A stretch of DNA of 64,000 bases from Halorientalis marina (GTDB lineage Archaea; Halobacteriota; Halobacteria; Halobacteriales; Haloarculaceae), in the NCBI RefSeq assembly GCF_023028345.1, contig NZ_CP095487.1, positions 2,294,001-2,358,000 of the forward strand, written 5' to 3'. Below, piece by piece: positions 17,198-27,711 of the stretch; the stretch's first letter is position 1; the number at the start of each line of letters is the position of its first letter. The notes beneath the pieces were generated by a model. The model searched no databases and was not told the DNA's origin. It worked only from the letters and a program-made list of their open reading frames with translations. The position numbers and the translations under genes were made by a program.

Positions 17198-19942
17198 TCA
17201 GCTACCGGAGACGACCGGGCCCGCGCCGTCCTCGTCCTCGATTTCGTCGAGGACGCGCTCGTGGAACTCCTGAAGGACACGGCTCTCGTCCTCGGCGAGG
17301 ACCACGTCGCTCGCCATCAGCGTCGCGAGTCCGAACGCGCGCGGCGAGGGTGTCTCGACGCGGCGGGCCGTCACCGTGACGTCGCCCGTCTCGACCTTCG
17401 AGAGTACCGACTCGATGCCGCCGACGTTGAGTTTGTCCTCGAGGAGTTCCCGGTAGGTCTCCTCGATGACCGCGAAGTCGTCGAGGCCCTCGGCGAACCC
17501 GAGCAGCATATCGCTCGAGACCTGTTGTTGACTCGCGGACTTCTCGGTCCCCTTGTAGCGTTTGAGGATCATCAGCGCCCGCGTGGCGTTGATGCGGAAG
17601 TACCGCTTGAGGAGGTCAGTCCCGGACAGTGACGCCCTGAGGTCCGCTCGGACGGCCGACGGGTCGATATCCTCGACGACGCCGACGAGGTCGACCTTCC
17701 GGTTGAGCGGCATCGAGAGCGTGAAGCCGTGGTCCGCGACAGCCACCCCGACGTTGGCGTTCGCTTCCTGTGCCACGCGGTAGGCCAGGAGCCGCGAGAA
17801 GCCGTCGTTGAACCGCCGCCCGTAGTTCGAGTGAACGTAGTATCTGCGTTCGTACTCGCCGCGGTCCAGCTCCTCCTCGACGACCAGCCGCTCGTCAGTG
17901 CTGACGCTCTCCGGGCCGGCGAAGCGTATCTGCTCGGTGAACATCCGCGTGACCGCCCGCACGCTGTCGTCGTCCAGCGGCAACTCCCGGAGCCAGGCCC
18001 GGACCGCCGGCGGGCCGCCAGCATCGAAGCGGTCGAGGAGGTCCCGCTGGAAGGCCAGTATCTCCCGCCCGAGGTCGTAGGACAGCGGCAGGCGCTCCGA
18101 GAACCACGAGGGGACCGTCGGGCGCGCGCTCGTCCGGTCGACGTACACCTTCGAGCCCCGCCGGTACCGGAACGCGAAGTTCGAGCCGCCGAGGACGAAC
18201 ACGTCGCCCGGTTCGAGCGTGTCGAGGTACTCCTCGTCGAGGTTCCCCACCCACTCGTCGCCGCTCCGGGTGATCACGTCGCAAGTGAACGAGTCCGGGA
18301 TGGTGCCGATGTTCGTCATGTAGATGACCCGGGCGAGGCGGCCCCGCTTGCCGAGGAGGTCCGCGCCGACCGAAAAGTCCGGGTAGTGGTGCTCGCCGTC
18401 CGGCGGGTCGTTCGTATCACGCCAGACCTTCGCGTAGACGTTCTTGTCTTCCAGGCCCTCGTAGTCGGCGGTGAGGTATCGCAACAACTGCTCCCAGTCG
18501 TCGTCGTAGTTCCGGTAGGGGTAGGCCCGCCGGAGGATGCCGCGGACTTCGGATTCGGGTCGCACGGCGTTGATCGCCATGCCGTAGACGTGCTGGGCGG
18601 CCACGTCCTGGGCGTTCTCCGGGACGAACACGCGGTCGACGAACCCCTCCTCGGCCTTCTTGAGCATCACCGCACACTCGACGAGTTCGTCCCGGTCGAG
18701 CGCGATCACGCGGCCCGTGACGGTCTCGCCGAGCTGGTGGCCCGCGCGGCCGACGCGCTGCAGCAGCGACGCGACGGATTTGGGCGACCCCACCTGCACC
18801 ACGAGGTCGATATGAGGCATGTCGATGCCCAGTTCGAGACTCGTCGAGGTCGTCACCACGTCCAGCGACCCCTCCTTCAGCCCTTCCTCGATTCGTTGGC
18901 GCTCGTCTTTCGCGAGGCTCCCGTGGTGACAGCCGGAGTTGTCCTCGTCGTAGCCGTCGTAGCGCTCCCGGAGGTTCTGCAGGACGCGCTCGGCGCCCGA
19001 CCGGGTGTTCGTGAACACGAGCGTGTTGGTGTGCTCGCCCACCAGCGAGTGGAGCTGGTCGTAGAAGCGGTCGTTCACGAGGTCCCGCGGCGTGTTGATG
19101 AGGTCGTCCGTCGGACAGGCCAGTTCGATGTCGAACTCCCGGACGAACCGCGTGTCGACGAGTTCGTACTCCCGCGGCGGGCCGCCCGGCTCCGCGCGGC
19201 CGACGAGGAACTCCGCCATCGTATCGAGCGGTTCGACCGTCGCCGAACAGCCGATGCGGGTCGGCGAGGTCTCGGCCATCGCCTCCAGCCGCTCTAGCGA
19301 CACCGAGAGGTGAGTCCCGCGCTTGTTCGCCGCGAGACTGTGAATCTCGTCGACGACGACGTACTCGACGGTCCGGAGCTTCTCCTTGAATTTCGGGGAG
19401 TTCAGGAGGATCGCGAGCGTCTCCGGCGTCGTGTTGAGGATATGTGGTGTCTCGTCGAGCATCCGCTGGCGCTCGCTGTCGCTCGTGTCGCCGTGGCGGA
19501 TCGCGTGTCTGAGCTCCACGTCCTCGCCGCGGTCGGCCAGTTTCCCCGTGATGCCCTCCAGTGGTACCTCCAGGTTCCGGTGGATGTCGTTTGCCAGCGA
19601 CTTCAGCGGCGAGACGTAGAGGCAGTAGACGCTGTTGTCGAGACCGTTCTCGCGGTCCCGGCGGAACAGCTCGTCGATGACGGCGGTAAATGCCGAGAGC
19701 GTCTTCCCGCTGCCGGTCGGCGACGCCACGAGCGCGTTCGTCCCCTCGTGGATGAGCGGGATGGCCTCCTTCTGTGGCGGCGTGAAGAAGCCGTCGTTGC
19801 CGGGGACGAACTCGCCGAACTGTTCGACCCACCACTCCTGTACTACCGGCTCCAGGCGGTCGAGCACGTCGGCGTCGTCGATGTCGACCGTGGCGGGGTC
19901 GAAGGCCACGTCCTGCTCGGCGAGCAGGTCTCGTCCACCCAT
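17198..19942 (-). CDS. lhr: Lhr-type ATP-dependent helicase
   Basis: A 914-aa superfamily 2 helicase, probably 3'-5' DNA/RNA unwinding in repair. It has Walker A (ASPTGSGKT), DEIH box (VVDEIHSLA), SAT-like CSATVEP, TNTRSGAERVL and motif VI (QRVGRAGHQLG), followed by the winged-helix and C-terminal Lhr region (about 420-914) rather than a Ski2-like ratchet. Length matches archaeal aLhr proteins. The ATG beginning MGGRDLL is chosen over a GTG three codons upstream. Single gene; the downstream 156 bases carry no ORF. Confidence 0.93.
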   Translation of the reverse strand: MGGRDLLAEQDVAFDPATVDIDDADVLDRLEPVVQEWWVEQFGEFVPGNDGFFTPPQKEAIPLIHEGTNALVASPTGSGKTLSAFTAVIDELFRRDRENGLDNSVYCLYVSPLKSLANDIHRNLEVPLEGITGKLADRGEDVELRHAIRHGDTSDSERQRMLDETPHILNTTPETLAILLNSPKFKEKLRTVEYVVVDEIHSLAANKRGTHLSVSLERLEAMAETSPTRIGCSATVEPLDTMAEFLVGRAEPGGPPREYELVDTRFVREFDIELACPTDDLINTPRDLVNDRFYDQLHSLVGEHTNTLVFTNTRSGAERVLQNLRERYDGYDEDNSGCHHGSLAKDERQRIEEGLKEGSLDVVTTSTSLELGIDMPHIDLVVQVGSPKSVASLLQRVGRAGHQLGETVTGRVIALDRDELVECAVMLKKAEEGFVDRVFVPENAQDVAAQHVYGMAINAVRPESEVRGILRRAYPYRNYDDDWEQLLRYLTADYEGLEDKNVYAKVWRDTNDPPDGEHHYPDFSVGADLLGKRGRLARVIYMTNIGTIPDSFTCDVITRSGDEWVGNLDEEYLDTLEPGDVFVLGGSNFAFRYRRGSKVYVDRTSARPTVPSWFSERLPLSYDLGREILAFQRDLLDRFDAGGPPAVRAWLRELPLDDDSVRAVTRMFTEQIRFAGPESVSTDERLVVEEELDRGEYERRYYVHSNYGRRFNDGFSRLLAYRVAQEANANVGVAVADHGFTLSMPLNRKVDLVGVVEDIDPSAVRADLRASLSGTDLLKRYFRINATRALMILKRYKGTEKSASQQQVSSDMLLGFAEGLDDFAVIEETYRELLEDKLNVGGIESVLSKVETGDVTVTARRVETPSPRAFGLATLMASDVVLAEDESRVLQEFHERVLDEIEDEDGAGPVVSGS

Positions 19943-20051
19943 GCTGACCACGCGTTAGGGCGGGTTCCCAAAGTCGGTTCCGACCGCGGGGGATGCTCGC
20001 GACGTGAACGGGTGACCGAGGGTTGAAGGCCACGGCGGTCGGCTCGCCTGT

Positions 20052-20828
20052 ATGCACGTCACTTTCCTCGGCACCGGGAGCGCGATGCCGACCGGCGAGC
20101 GCGTCCAGACCGGCCTCCTCCTCAATACGGGCGGCGACAGCCTCCTCGTCGACTGCGGCAGCGGCGTCCTCCACGCCCTCGAGCGAACGAACGTCGGCTA
20201 CGAGGGTGTCGACACCGTCCTCCTCACACATCACCACCTCGACCACGTCTCCGACCTGCTGGTCCTGCTGAAGGCCCGCTGGCTCGCAGGCGAGGAGACG
20301 CTGACGATAGCCGGGCCGCCCGGGACCGCCGACCTCGTCGAGGACCTGCTCGACGTCCACGAGTATATGCGAGGCCGCCTCGACCTGACGCTCCGCGAAC
20401 TCGACCCCGGCAGTTCGTTCTCGCTGGCGGGCTTCGAGGGGGACTCGATGGCGACCAGACACTCGATGGACTGTCTCGCCTACCGGCTCACGCATCCCGG
20501 GGACGGTGACGGAGGGCAGGACCCGCCGACCGTCGGTTACAGCGGCGACTCCGAGGCGTTCCCCGAACTGATCGACTTCTTCGACGAGACCGCCGTCCTC
20601 GCTCACGACTGCTCGTTCCCGGACGGCGTGGACGTGTCGAACCACCCGACACCGGCCTCGCTCGGCCGGGCGCTCGCCGAAGCCGACGCCGACGTCGGCC
20701 GGGTCTACCTCACACACCTCTACCCACACACCGAAGGCGTCCACGAGGAGATGCTCGACTCCATCGCCGACCACTACGACGGGGACGTACGGTTCGCCAG
20801 CGACGGCCTGTCGGTCGAAATCGAGTAA
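20052..20828 (+). CDS. RNase Z-like metallo-beta-lactamase hydrolase
   Basis: A 258-aa MBL-fold protein. The metal motif THHHLDH is intact, followed by RHSMDC, GYSGDSE, AHDCSF and THLYPH, giving the full set of dinuclear zinc ligands. The N-terminus FLGTGSAMPTGERVQTG is typical of the RNase Z/arylsulfatase-like branch. It lacks the long exosite arm of true tRNase Z, so a phosphodiesterase or other hydrolase role is as likely as tRNA 3' processing. Monocistronic, divergent from lhr. Confidence 0.88.
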   Translation: MHVTFLGTGSAMPTGERVQTGLLLNTGGDSLLVDCGSGVLHALERTNVGYEGVDTVLLTHHHLDHVSDLLVLLKARWLAGEETLTIAGPPGTADLVEDLLDVHEYMRGRLDLTLRELDPGSSFSLAGFEGDSMATRHSMDCLAYRLTHPGDGDGGQDPPTVGYSGDSEAFPELIDFFDETAVLAHDCSFPDGVDVSNHPTPASLGRALAEADADVGRVYLTHLYPHTEGVHEEMLDSIADHYDGDVRFASDGLSVEIE

Positions 20829-20875
20829 GTGCGTCGGGAGCGACGGGATCGTCGTGGTCCACACAGGACCGATGA

Positions 20876-23131
<2,256 letters not shown>

Positions 23132-23158
23132 CTCACCTCGCCCGTCCGGAACGGGTTT

Positions 23159-24313
23159 TCAGACTCGTTCGAGCGAAATCCGAAATTCTGCGCCGCCGTA
23201 CTCGCTTTCCTGCACGCTGATATCGCCGCCGTAGGACTCGGTGAGTGCCTTCGCGAACCCGAGCCCGAACCCGGTCCCGTCGCTATCGGGGCCTTTCGCC
23301 CCCATCTCGAAGAGCCGGTCCGTGATGGCATCGGGGATACCGCTCCCGTCGTCGGCGATGTGGACCGTCACGCGGTCGGTGCTTTCGGTGACCGAGACGC
23401 GGACGTGCACCTCGCCGTCGTTGTGGACGGCGGCGTTCGAGATGACGTTCGTGAACACCGAGTCGAGGAGGTCACCGCCGAAGACGCGGTACTCGAAGGC
23501 CTCGGGGTCGTACTCGACCGTGAGGGGCTCGTACTGCTCCCGAGCGGTCGTGACGACGTCGTCGAGGATCGCGCGGAGCGACCGGGCGTCGGGTTCGTCC
23601 TGCTGTTCGAGCGTGGAGACGAGGTCGCCGACGCGCTCGATGAGGTCAGCCGAACTCCGGGCGGTCGTCTCGATGCGCTCGGCGTACTCCGCGGGTTCGC
23701 CCTCGACGCGTTTGCCGATCTCCCCGGCGAACGCCGCCACGACCTGGAGGTCGTTCCCGAGGTCGTGGCGCAGCAGTCGGTCGTAGAGTTCGACCATCTC
23801 CTTTCGCTTGGCGAGGTCCTGCCGGGCACGCTCCAGGCGTTTCCGGGAGCGGATGTTGCTGATCGCGGTCGCGGCGTGGGAGGCCAGTATCTCCAGTGGC
23901 CGGACGACCTCGTCCCCGAACGTCGCCTCCTCGACGGTCCGGGTGATGATGATCGCGACGACCTCGTCGACGATGGTCGCCGGGACAGCCAGCGTCGCGC
24001 CCACGTCGATCTCGTCGTCGGTGCCGGCCTCGTCGCCGGTGAGCATGACGGTCTCCTTGGCCTCGTAGGCCTCCCGCGCGACCGCCCCCGGTTCGTCGTC
24101 CGGCGAGACGCCGGGGTAGGTGCTGTGGACGACGCGGAGGTCGCCGTCGACGACCTCGACGAACGTGGCGTACGGGAACTCGAAGAGGTACTGGAGCGCC
24201 TCGATGGACAGGGAGACGACCTCCTCGACGGACTCGCAGTTGTTCAGCGTCTGTCCGTACTTGTTGAGGTCGGCGACCTGTCGGGCGAAGTCCGGTTGCT
24301 CCTCGAAAGACAT
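23159..24313 (-). CDS. GAF-domain histidine kinase
   Basis: A 384-aa cytoplasmic sensor kinase without membrane segments. A GAF-like sensor domain spans about 15-165 (VGATLAVPATIVDEVVAIII), then a coiled stretch leading to the phospho-acceptor motif LLRHDLGNDLQVV, and an HATPase domain with N box NVISNAAVHN, G1 DDGSGIP and G2 GTGFGLGFAK. No partner response regulator is adjacent. The ATG giving MSFEEQP is chosen over a TTG five codons upstream because a TATA-like box at 24337-24343 sits 27 nt before it. Confidence 0.9.
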   Translation of the reverse strand: MSFEEQPDFARQVADLNKYGQTLNNCESVEEVVSLSIEALQYLFEFPYATFVEVVDGDLRVVHSTYPGVSPDDEPGAVAREAYEAKETVMLTGDEAGTDDEIDVGATLAVPATIVDEVVAIIITRTVEEATFGDEVVRPLEILASHAATAISNIRSRKRLERARQDLAKRKEMVELYDRLLRHDLGNDLQVVAAFAGEIGKRVEGEPAEYAERIETTARSSADLIERVGDLVSTLEQQDEPDARSLRAILDDVVTTAREQYEPLTVEYDPEAFEYRVFGGDLLDSVFTNVISNAAVHNDGEVHVRVSVTESTDRVTVHIADDGSGIPDAITDRLFEMGAKGPDSDGTGFGLGFAKALTESYGGDISVQESEYGGAEFRISLERV

Positions 24314-24336
24314 CGGAGTGTCAGTCAACTACCTGA

Positions 24337-24343
24337 CTATAAC
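24337..24343 (-). promoter_or_regulatory. TATA-like box of the GAF histidine kinase
   Basis: GTTATAG in transcript sense, 27 nt before the ATG at 24313, consistent with a leaderless mRNA. Confidence 0.55.
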
Positions 24344-24425
24344 GGTACCACAACAAAACGGTTGTGGAGGAAACGAACTGGAAAGTCGACTGACTGGTGG
24401 TGGCTCCCGGGTCGCCGTCGACCGG

Positions 24426-25490
24426 TCACTCCAGGCGATACCGAAGGATCGCGGCGATCTCCCCGAGGTTCGCCAGCTGTCGCCCGGGGTCAAACTCGCT
24501 CGAGAACACCGTCACCTCGCCGCCTTTCTGCTCGGTCGTCTCGACGATGTCGTCGACGTCGACGTCCCAATCGCCGTCGCCCCGCTCCCGCCGCAGGGCC
24601 TGGTCGAGGACGAGCAGGTGCTCGACCGCGCCGAAGTCCGCCGCCTCCGCGACCGCGTCCGGGCCGTAGACTGCCTTCTCGCCGCCGCCGATTTCGGCCA
24701 TGAGTTCGTCGATCAGGTCCGCCTCCTCGGCGATGCGTGTCTCGGCCTGGACCTCGTCGACCGCGCCGCGTTTGAGCACCTCGTGGACGCCGCGGTCCCC
24801 GACCGCGCTCGTATCGACGGTCGTGATCATCTCGGGCAGGTCGGGCGCCTCGTCGGCGATGTAGTCCAGCGCGTCCTGCTTCGTGAACCCCGGCCCGGCG
24901 AGGATGATCGCGTCCACGTCGAGCCGCGAGAGCACGTCCGTCAACTCCTGGAACAGTTCCTCGCGAGGGCGTGCGTACTCGCCTTTCCCCGTCGGCGCGG
25001 TGATCGAGGCGCGTTCCTCGGTCCCGAACTGCGCGACCGTGTGGACGTGGGCCTGCCCCTCCTCGACTGTCGCGACGGCCACGTCGGCGTTCTCGGTCGC
25101 CTCGACGGCCTCGTTCAGACGGTCCAGCTGGTCGGATTTCCAGTGCTTCGTGATCTCCAGTTCCTCGCGCTCCTCGACGTTGATGGTGTGGTGGTGGCCC
25201 AGTTGGTCCTCGCGGGAGCAGTCGACGATCTCGCCGCCGACTCGCAGGCGGTTGGCGAAACGGGCGAACTCCACGTCGTCGACGGCGAGCGTGACGTACA
25301 TGTGCTCGCGCTCGCCGCCCGTGTCGCGCATCTGGTCGTCGTTGCGCTGGATGCGGCGGGTCGTGTCGCCGCCGACCTCGTCGCCGGGTTCGATGATGTA
25401 GGTCAGGTGCCAGAGGTCGTCGAGCGTCTCCGGGACCACCGTGATCCGCTCGCGGCCCCCCTCGACCTGGTGTCGGTCGGCGATTCGCAT
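24426..25490 (-). CDS. pelA: mRNA surveillance protein Pelota
   Basis: A 354-aa paralogue of release factor aRF1 that, with aEF1A/aABCE1, rescues ribosomes stalled on mRNA. The N-terminal Sm-like domain ([19 protein letters not shown]) is followed by the central domain ([16 protein letters not shown]) and the C-terminal eL30-like domain ([15 protein letters not shown]). It lacks a GGQ peptide-release motif, as expected for Pelota. The [10 protein letters not shown] is chosen; a longer frame upstream is not homologous. RqcH, acting later in ribosome quality control, is also in this window. Confidence 0.95.
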   Translation of the reverse strand: MRIADRHQVEGGRERITVVPETLDDLWHLTYIIEPGDEVGGDTTRRIQRNDDQMRDTGGEREHMYVTLAVDDVEFARFANRLRVGGEIVDCSREDQLGHHHTINVEEREELEITKHWKSDQLDRLNEAVEATENADVAVATVEEGQAHVHTVAQFGTEERASITAPTGKGEYARPREELFQELTDVLSRLDVDAIILAGPGFTKQDALDYIADEAPDLPEMITTVDTSAVGDRGVHEVLKRGAVDEVQAETRIAEEADLIDELMAEIGGGEKAVYGPDAVAEAADFGAVEHLLVLDQALRRERGDGDWDVDVDDIVETTEQKGGEVTVFSSEFDPGRQLANLGEIAAILRYRLE

Positions 25491-25628
25491 ACCCCACGGT
25501 CGGACGGTGTCGGGAAAGAGTCCTCCGGTTTCGGCCGTCGAACGGGCGGACCCGAGGCCACCGCTACGCCTCGAAGGACTCACGAATGGGGCCTGTACCC
25601 GCCACCGCCGCCGAACACCTAGATATAC

Positions 25629-25636
25629 TTATATAC
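25629..25636 (+). promoter_or_regulatory. TATA-like box of the DUF4870 gene
   Basis: TTATATAC in a strongly AT-rich stretch, about 33 nt before the ATG at 25665, implying a very short 5' leader. Confidence 0.5.
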
Positions 25637-25664
25637 TATAGCGGCGTTAGTATTACTGATAATC

Positions 25665-26123
25665 ATGGCAAACGAAACCGTCGCTGGTGAGGGAGTGGCT
25701 GCGGACGAACCCGGCGGGACCGAAGTGGCCGACCGTGAGTCCGGGACGGGCCTCGACGAGAACGTCGCGGGGGCGCTCTCGTACCTGCTCGGCGTCCTGA
25801 CCGGCGTGTTGTTCTTCGTCGTCGACGGCGACCGGCCGTTCGTCCGCTTCCACGCGGCACAGAGCATGGTCGTCTTCGGCGGACTGTTCGTCGCGACTAT
25901 CGTGCTCAGCGTTATCGGCGGCATCGTGAGCGCCATCGCGTTCACCGGGGGCATCGGCGGCGCCATCGTCGGTGGGCTCCTGTCGCTCGTGCTCCTCGTC
26001 GTCTGGCTGGTCGTAGGCGTCGGGTCGCTCGTGATCTGGCTCTACCTCATGTACAAAGCGTACAACGGCGAGACGCCGCGCGTGCCAGTGGCCGCCGGCA
26101 TCGCAGACAGGTTCGTGAACTAA
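25665..26123 (+). CDS. DUF4870-family membrane protein
   Basis: A 152-aa protein with a soluble acidic N-terminus and four hydrophobic segments (LSYLLGVLTGVLFFVV, MVVFGGLFVATIVLSVIGGI, IVGGLLSLVLLVVWLVVGV, VIWLYLMYKAYNG). The conserved FVRFHAAQS after the first segment is diagnostic of DUF4870 (related to Tic20-like). Function unknown. Monocistronic with a short AT-rich promoter; convergent with the DUF502 gene, 182 bases apart with no ORF between. Confidence 0.85.
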   Translation: MANETVAGEGVAADEPGGTEVADRESGTGLDENVAGALSYLLGVLTGVLFFVVDGDRPFVRFHAAQSMVVFGGLFVATIVLSVIGGIVSAIAFTGGIGGAIVGGLLSLVLLVVWLVVGVGSLVIWLYLMYKAYNGETPRVPVAAGIADRFVN

Positions 26124-26305
26124 AAGCTCCGTCGTTCCTGTCTCGGCGAAACCCGACGGCGGTCTCAGTTTCGACCGGCCGCCCGTATACGGGGTGTGTA
26201 TCCTGCATCGAACCGGCGACAGCGAGATACGAGAGCCCCCGGTCGCGCCCTGTGCGATGCACGACTAGTCTAAATTCGAAACGCAGTCCAGCGGCAGGCA
26301 CCCCC

Positions 26306-27019
26306 TCAGGAGTCGTCCTGGTCGGGAGTACGCAGGTCCAGGGGAACGTCCGGGTCGTGTGGGTCCTTCTCGACTGCGACACCGAACGAGACGATCGAGG
26401 AGATTCCCTCTTCCACGGAGAGATCGACCGAATGGACCTCGCTCTCGGAGAGGTGGAGGATGAACCCACCCATGAACGGGTTCGGTCCCATCGGCATGAA
26501 GACGGTCATCATGTCGTCTTCTCCGGCCGCCGTTTCGATCTTCTCCGGGGGATGCGACGTCTGGAACGCGAGTGAGTACGTCCCCTCTTTCGGGTATTCG
26601 ACGAGGACGACCTCCTGGAAGTTCCGGGTGTCCCCCTCTACCAGCATCTTGCTTATCTGATCGAGGGGTCCGTAGATAGACCTGATTCCGGGGATGTGTG
26701 CAATCGTGGCGTCCAAGCCGTCCTTCAGACGGTCACCGCCGAAGCGACTTTCGGTGATCACGCCGACGAAAAAGATAGTCAGGACCAGCACGATCAGGGA
26801 GATGAGCTGGGGGACGAGGCGCGATCCCATCCCCAATCCCTCCTGAATCGGGATCACGAGCGGATTCAACAAGCCCGAAAGGAATTTGACGATGAATAGA
26901 AACAGAAACGCGGTTATCAACACCGGCAACACGATGGCAGTTCCGGTGAGAAGTGTCGTCCGGAGGTAATCGTCGACACTGGTCTTCACATTGTAACGCG
27001 ACCCATCGTCATCCACCAT
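26306..27019 (-). CDS. DUF502-family membrane protein
   Basis: A 237-aa protein with two membrane helices near the N-terminus (LLTGTAIVLPVLITAFLFLF and LISLIVLVLTIFFVGVI) and a C-terminal soluble domain with the DUF502 signatures GPLDQISKMLV and FQEVVLVEYPKEGTYSLAFQT. Bacterial and plant relatives are annotated COV-like; molecular role unknown. Start ATG MVDDDGS is chosen. It is downstream of a tRNA-Leu locus on the same strand. Confidence 0.85.
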   Translation of the reverse strand: MVDDDGSRYNVKTSVDDYLRTTLLTGTAIVLPVLITAFLFLFIVKFLSGLLNPLVIPIQEGLGMGSRLVPQLISLIVLVLTIFFVGVITESRFGGDRLKDGLDATIAHIPGIRSIYGPLDQISKMLVEGDTRNFQEVVLVEYPKEGTYSLAFQTSHPPEKIETAAGEDDMMTVFMPMGPNPFMGGFILHLSESEVHSVDLSVEEGISSIVSFGVAVEKDPHDPDVPLDLRTPDQDDS

Positions 27020-27305
27020 GCGCCACTCTTGTGACCGGAGGTGGATAAAAGCAGGCAGATTTTGCTGTTTCTTGACACGGATGTTCGCATCCTCGTGTCC
27101 GTCGGGGCTGCTGGTCCGGGTCGCTCTTCCTCGAACGACCCTCACCACGGTTTGACGGGCTTTCCGTGTCCGGGCATCCCACTTTCGGTCGATGCGAGCG
27201 CGAATCGACGCTGGACGGTCCCGGTACCACCCTCGCTCGGAGGTGGGCTACACAGTGTGGTATGGCGAGAGCATCCACCACTCGTGCCCTACCGCCCGAT
27301 CAGAA
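27020..27305. other. Intergenic region, nothing recognised
   Basis: 286 bases between the DUF502 start and the last tRNA 3'-end copy. It presumably contains the DUF502 promoter. Reading frames here are long only because of high GC and have no protein-like character. Confidence 0.5.
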
Positions 27306-27429
27306 CGCGGGACCGGATTCGAACCGGATGAAACCTCGCTCCGCTCGGTGTCCAGGGCTCGAATCCGCTGGCGATTCTGCTGCTCGCGGTTTGCTCGCAG
27401 CAGAATGCGCGGGACCGGATTCGAACCGG
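27306..27429 (-). repeat. tRNA-Leu 3'-end repeat unit A
   Basis: In tRNA sense this unit begins at the second copy of the tRNA 3' end, passes a hairpin (stems 27374-27383 and 27397-27406, ten paired bases) and an inverted T-arm-like motif (27352-27368), and ends in a third copy of the T-arm plus acceptor strand (27306-27327). The 22-base copy matches the true tRNA exactly. The T stem-loop is intact, but no 5' half of a tRNA accompanies it. Confidence 0.8.
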
Positions 27430-27536
27430 AGGGAGACGGTCGCTCACGTCCGTTCGCGCTGCGACTCCAAGGGTTCCAATCGGCCCTGCTCGTTCGTCGC
27501 TTCGCTCCTCACTGCGCGGGACCGGATTCGAACCGG
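27406..27536 (-). repeat. tRNA-Leu 3'-end repeat unit B
   Basis: This unit joins the genuine tRNA-Leu 3' end (27513-27536) to a perfect 24-base copy (27406-27429), 107 bases apart. Between them lie an inverted T-arm-like motif (27467-27484) and a 15-base block (27431-27445). That 15-base block is identical to one in the repeat downstream of tRNA-Leu(CAG), 24 kb away. Confidence 0.8.
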
Positions 27537-27597
27537 CGGACCCCTATGGGACAGCGTCCTAAGCGCTGCGCCTTTGGCCTGGCTCGGCAACCCGCGC
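27513..27597 (-). tRNA. tRNA-Leu (anticodon UAG)
   Basis: An 85-nt type II tRNA. The acceptor stem is GCGCGGG with CCCGCGC and discriminator A; the D arm GCCGAGCC...GGC is present; the anticodon stem is CAGCG/CGCTG with loop CTTAGGA, giving UAG; the variable arm is long; the T arm is CCGG-TTCGAAT-CCGG. No intron and no encoded CCA. It reads CUA and perhaps CUG codons. Its 3' end is duplicated twice downstream. Confidence 0.95.
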
Positions 27598-27711
27598 GCG
27601 TCCGGCGATACGTGCAGACGCGCACAAGAACGTGTCGCTCTCGGCCGGCGGTTCGCCCGTCGATACCGGGACAAGAGACATACGTAGAGGTTCCGTACCG
27701 ACGACGAGTTC

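Noticed and set aside
17729..19297. 522-aa plus-strand frame inside lhr
   Set aside because: Antisense to a well-supported helicase with all motifs; high third-position GC keeps this frame open.
27306..27429. Complete additional tRNA genes at the 3'-end copies
   Set aside because: Only T-arm and acceptor 3' strand are present; there is no D arm, anticodon stem or 5' acceptor strand.
27306..27536. CRISPR array
   Set aside because: Only two or three repeat copies, unequal internal structure, and repeats derive from a tRNA; no cas genes nearby.
27166..27687. Long plus-strand reading frames across the tRNA-Leu(UAG) locus with recurring DSNR-type peptide text
   Set aside because: They are translations of the antisense strand of the tRNA and its 3'-end copies; the repeated peptide comes from the T-arm sequence, not from a protein.
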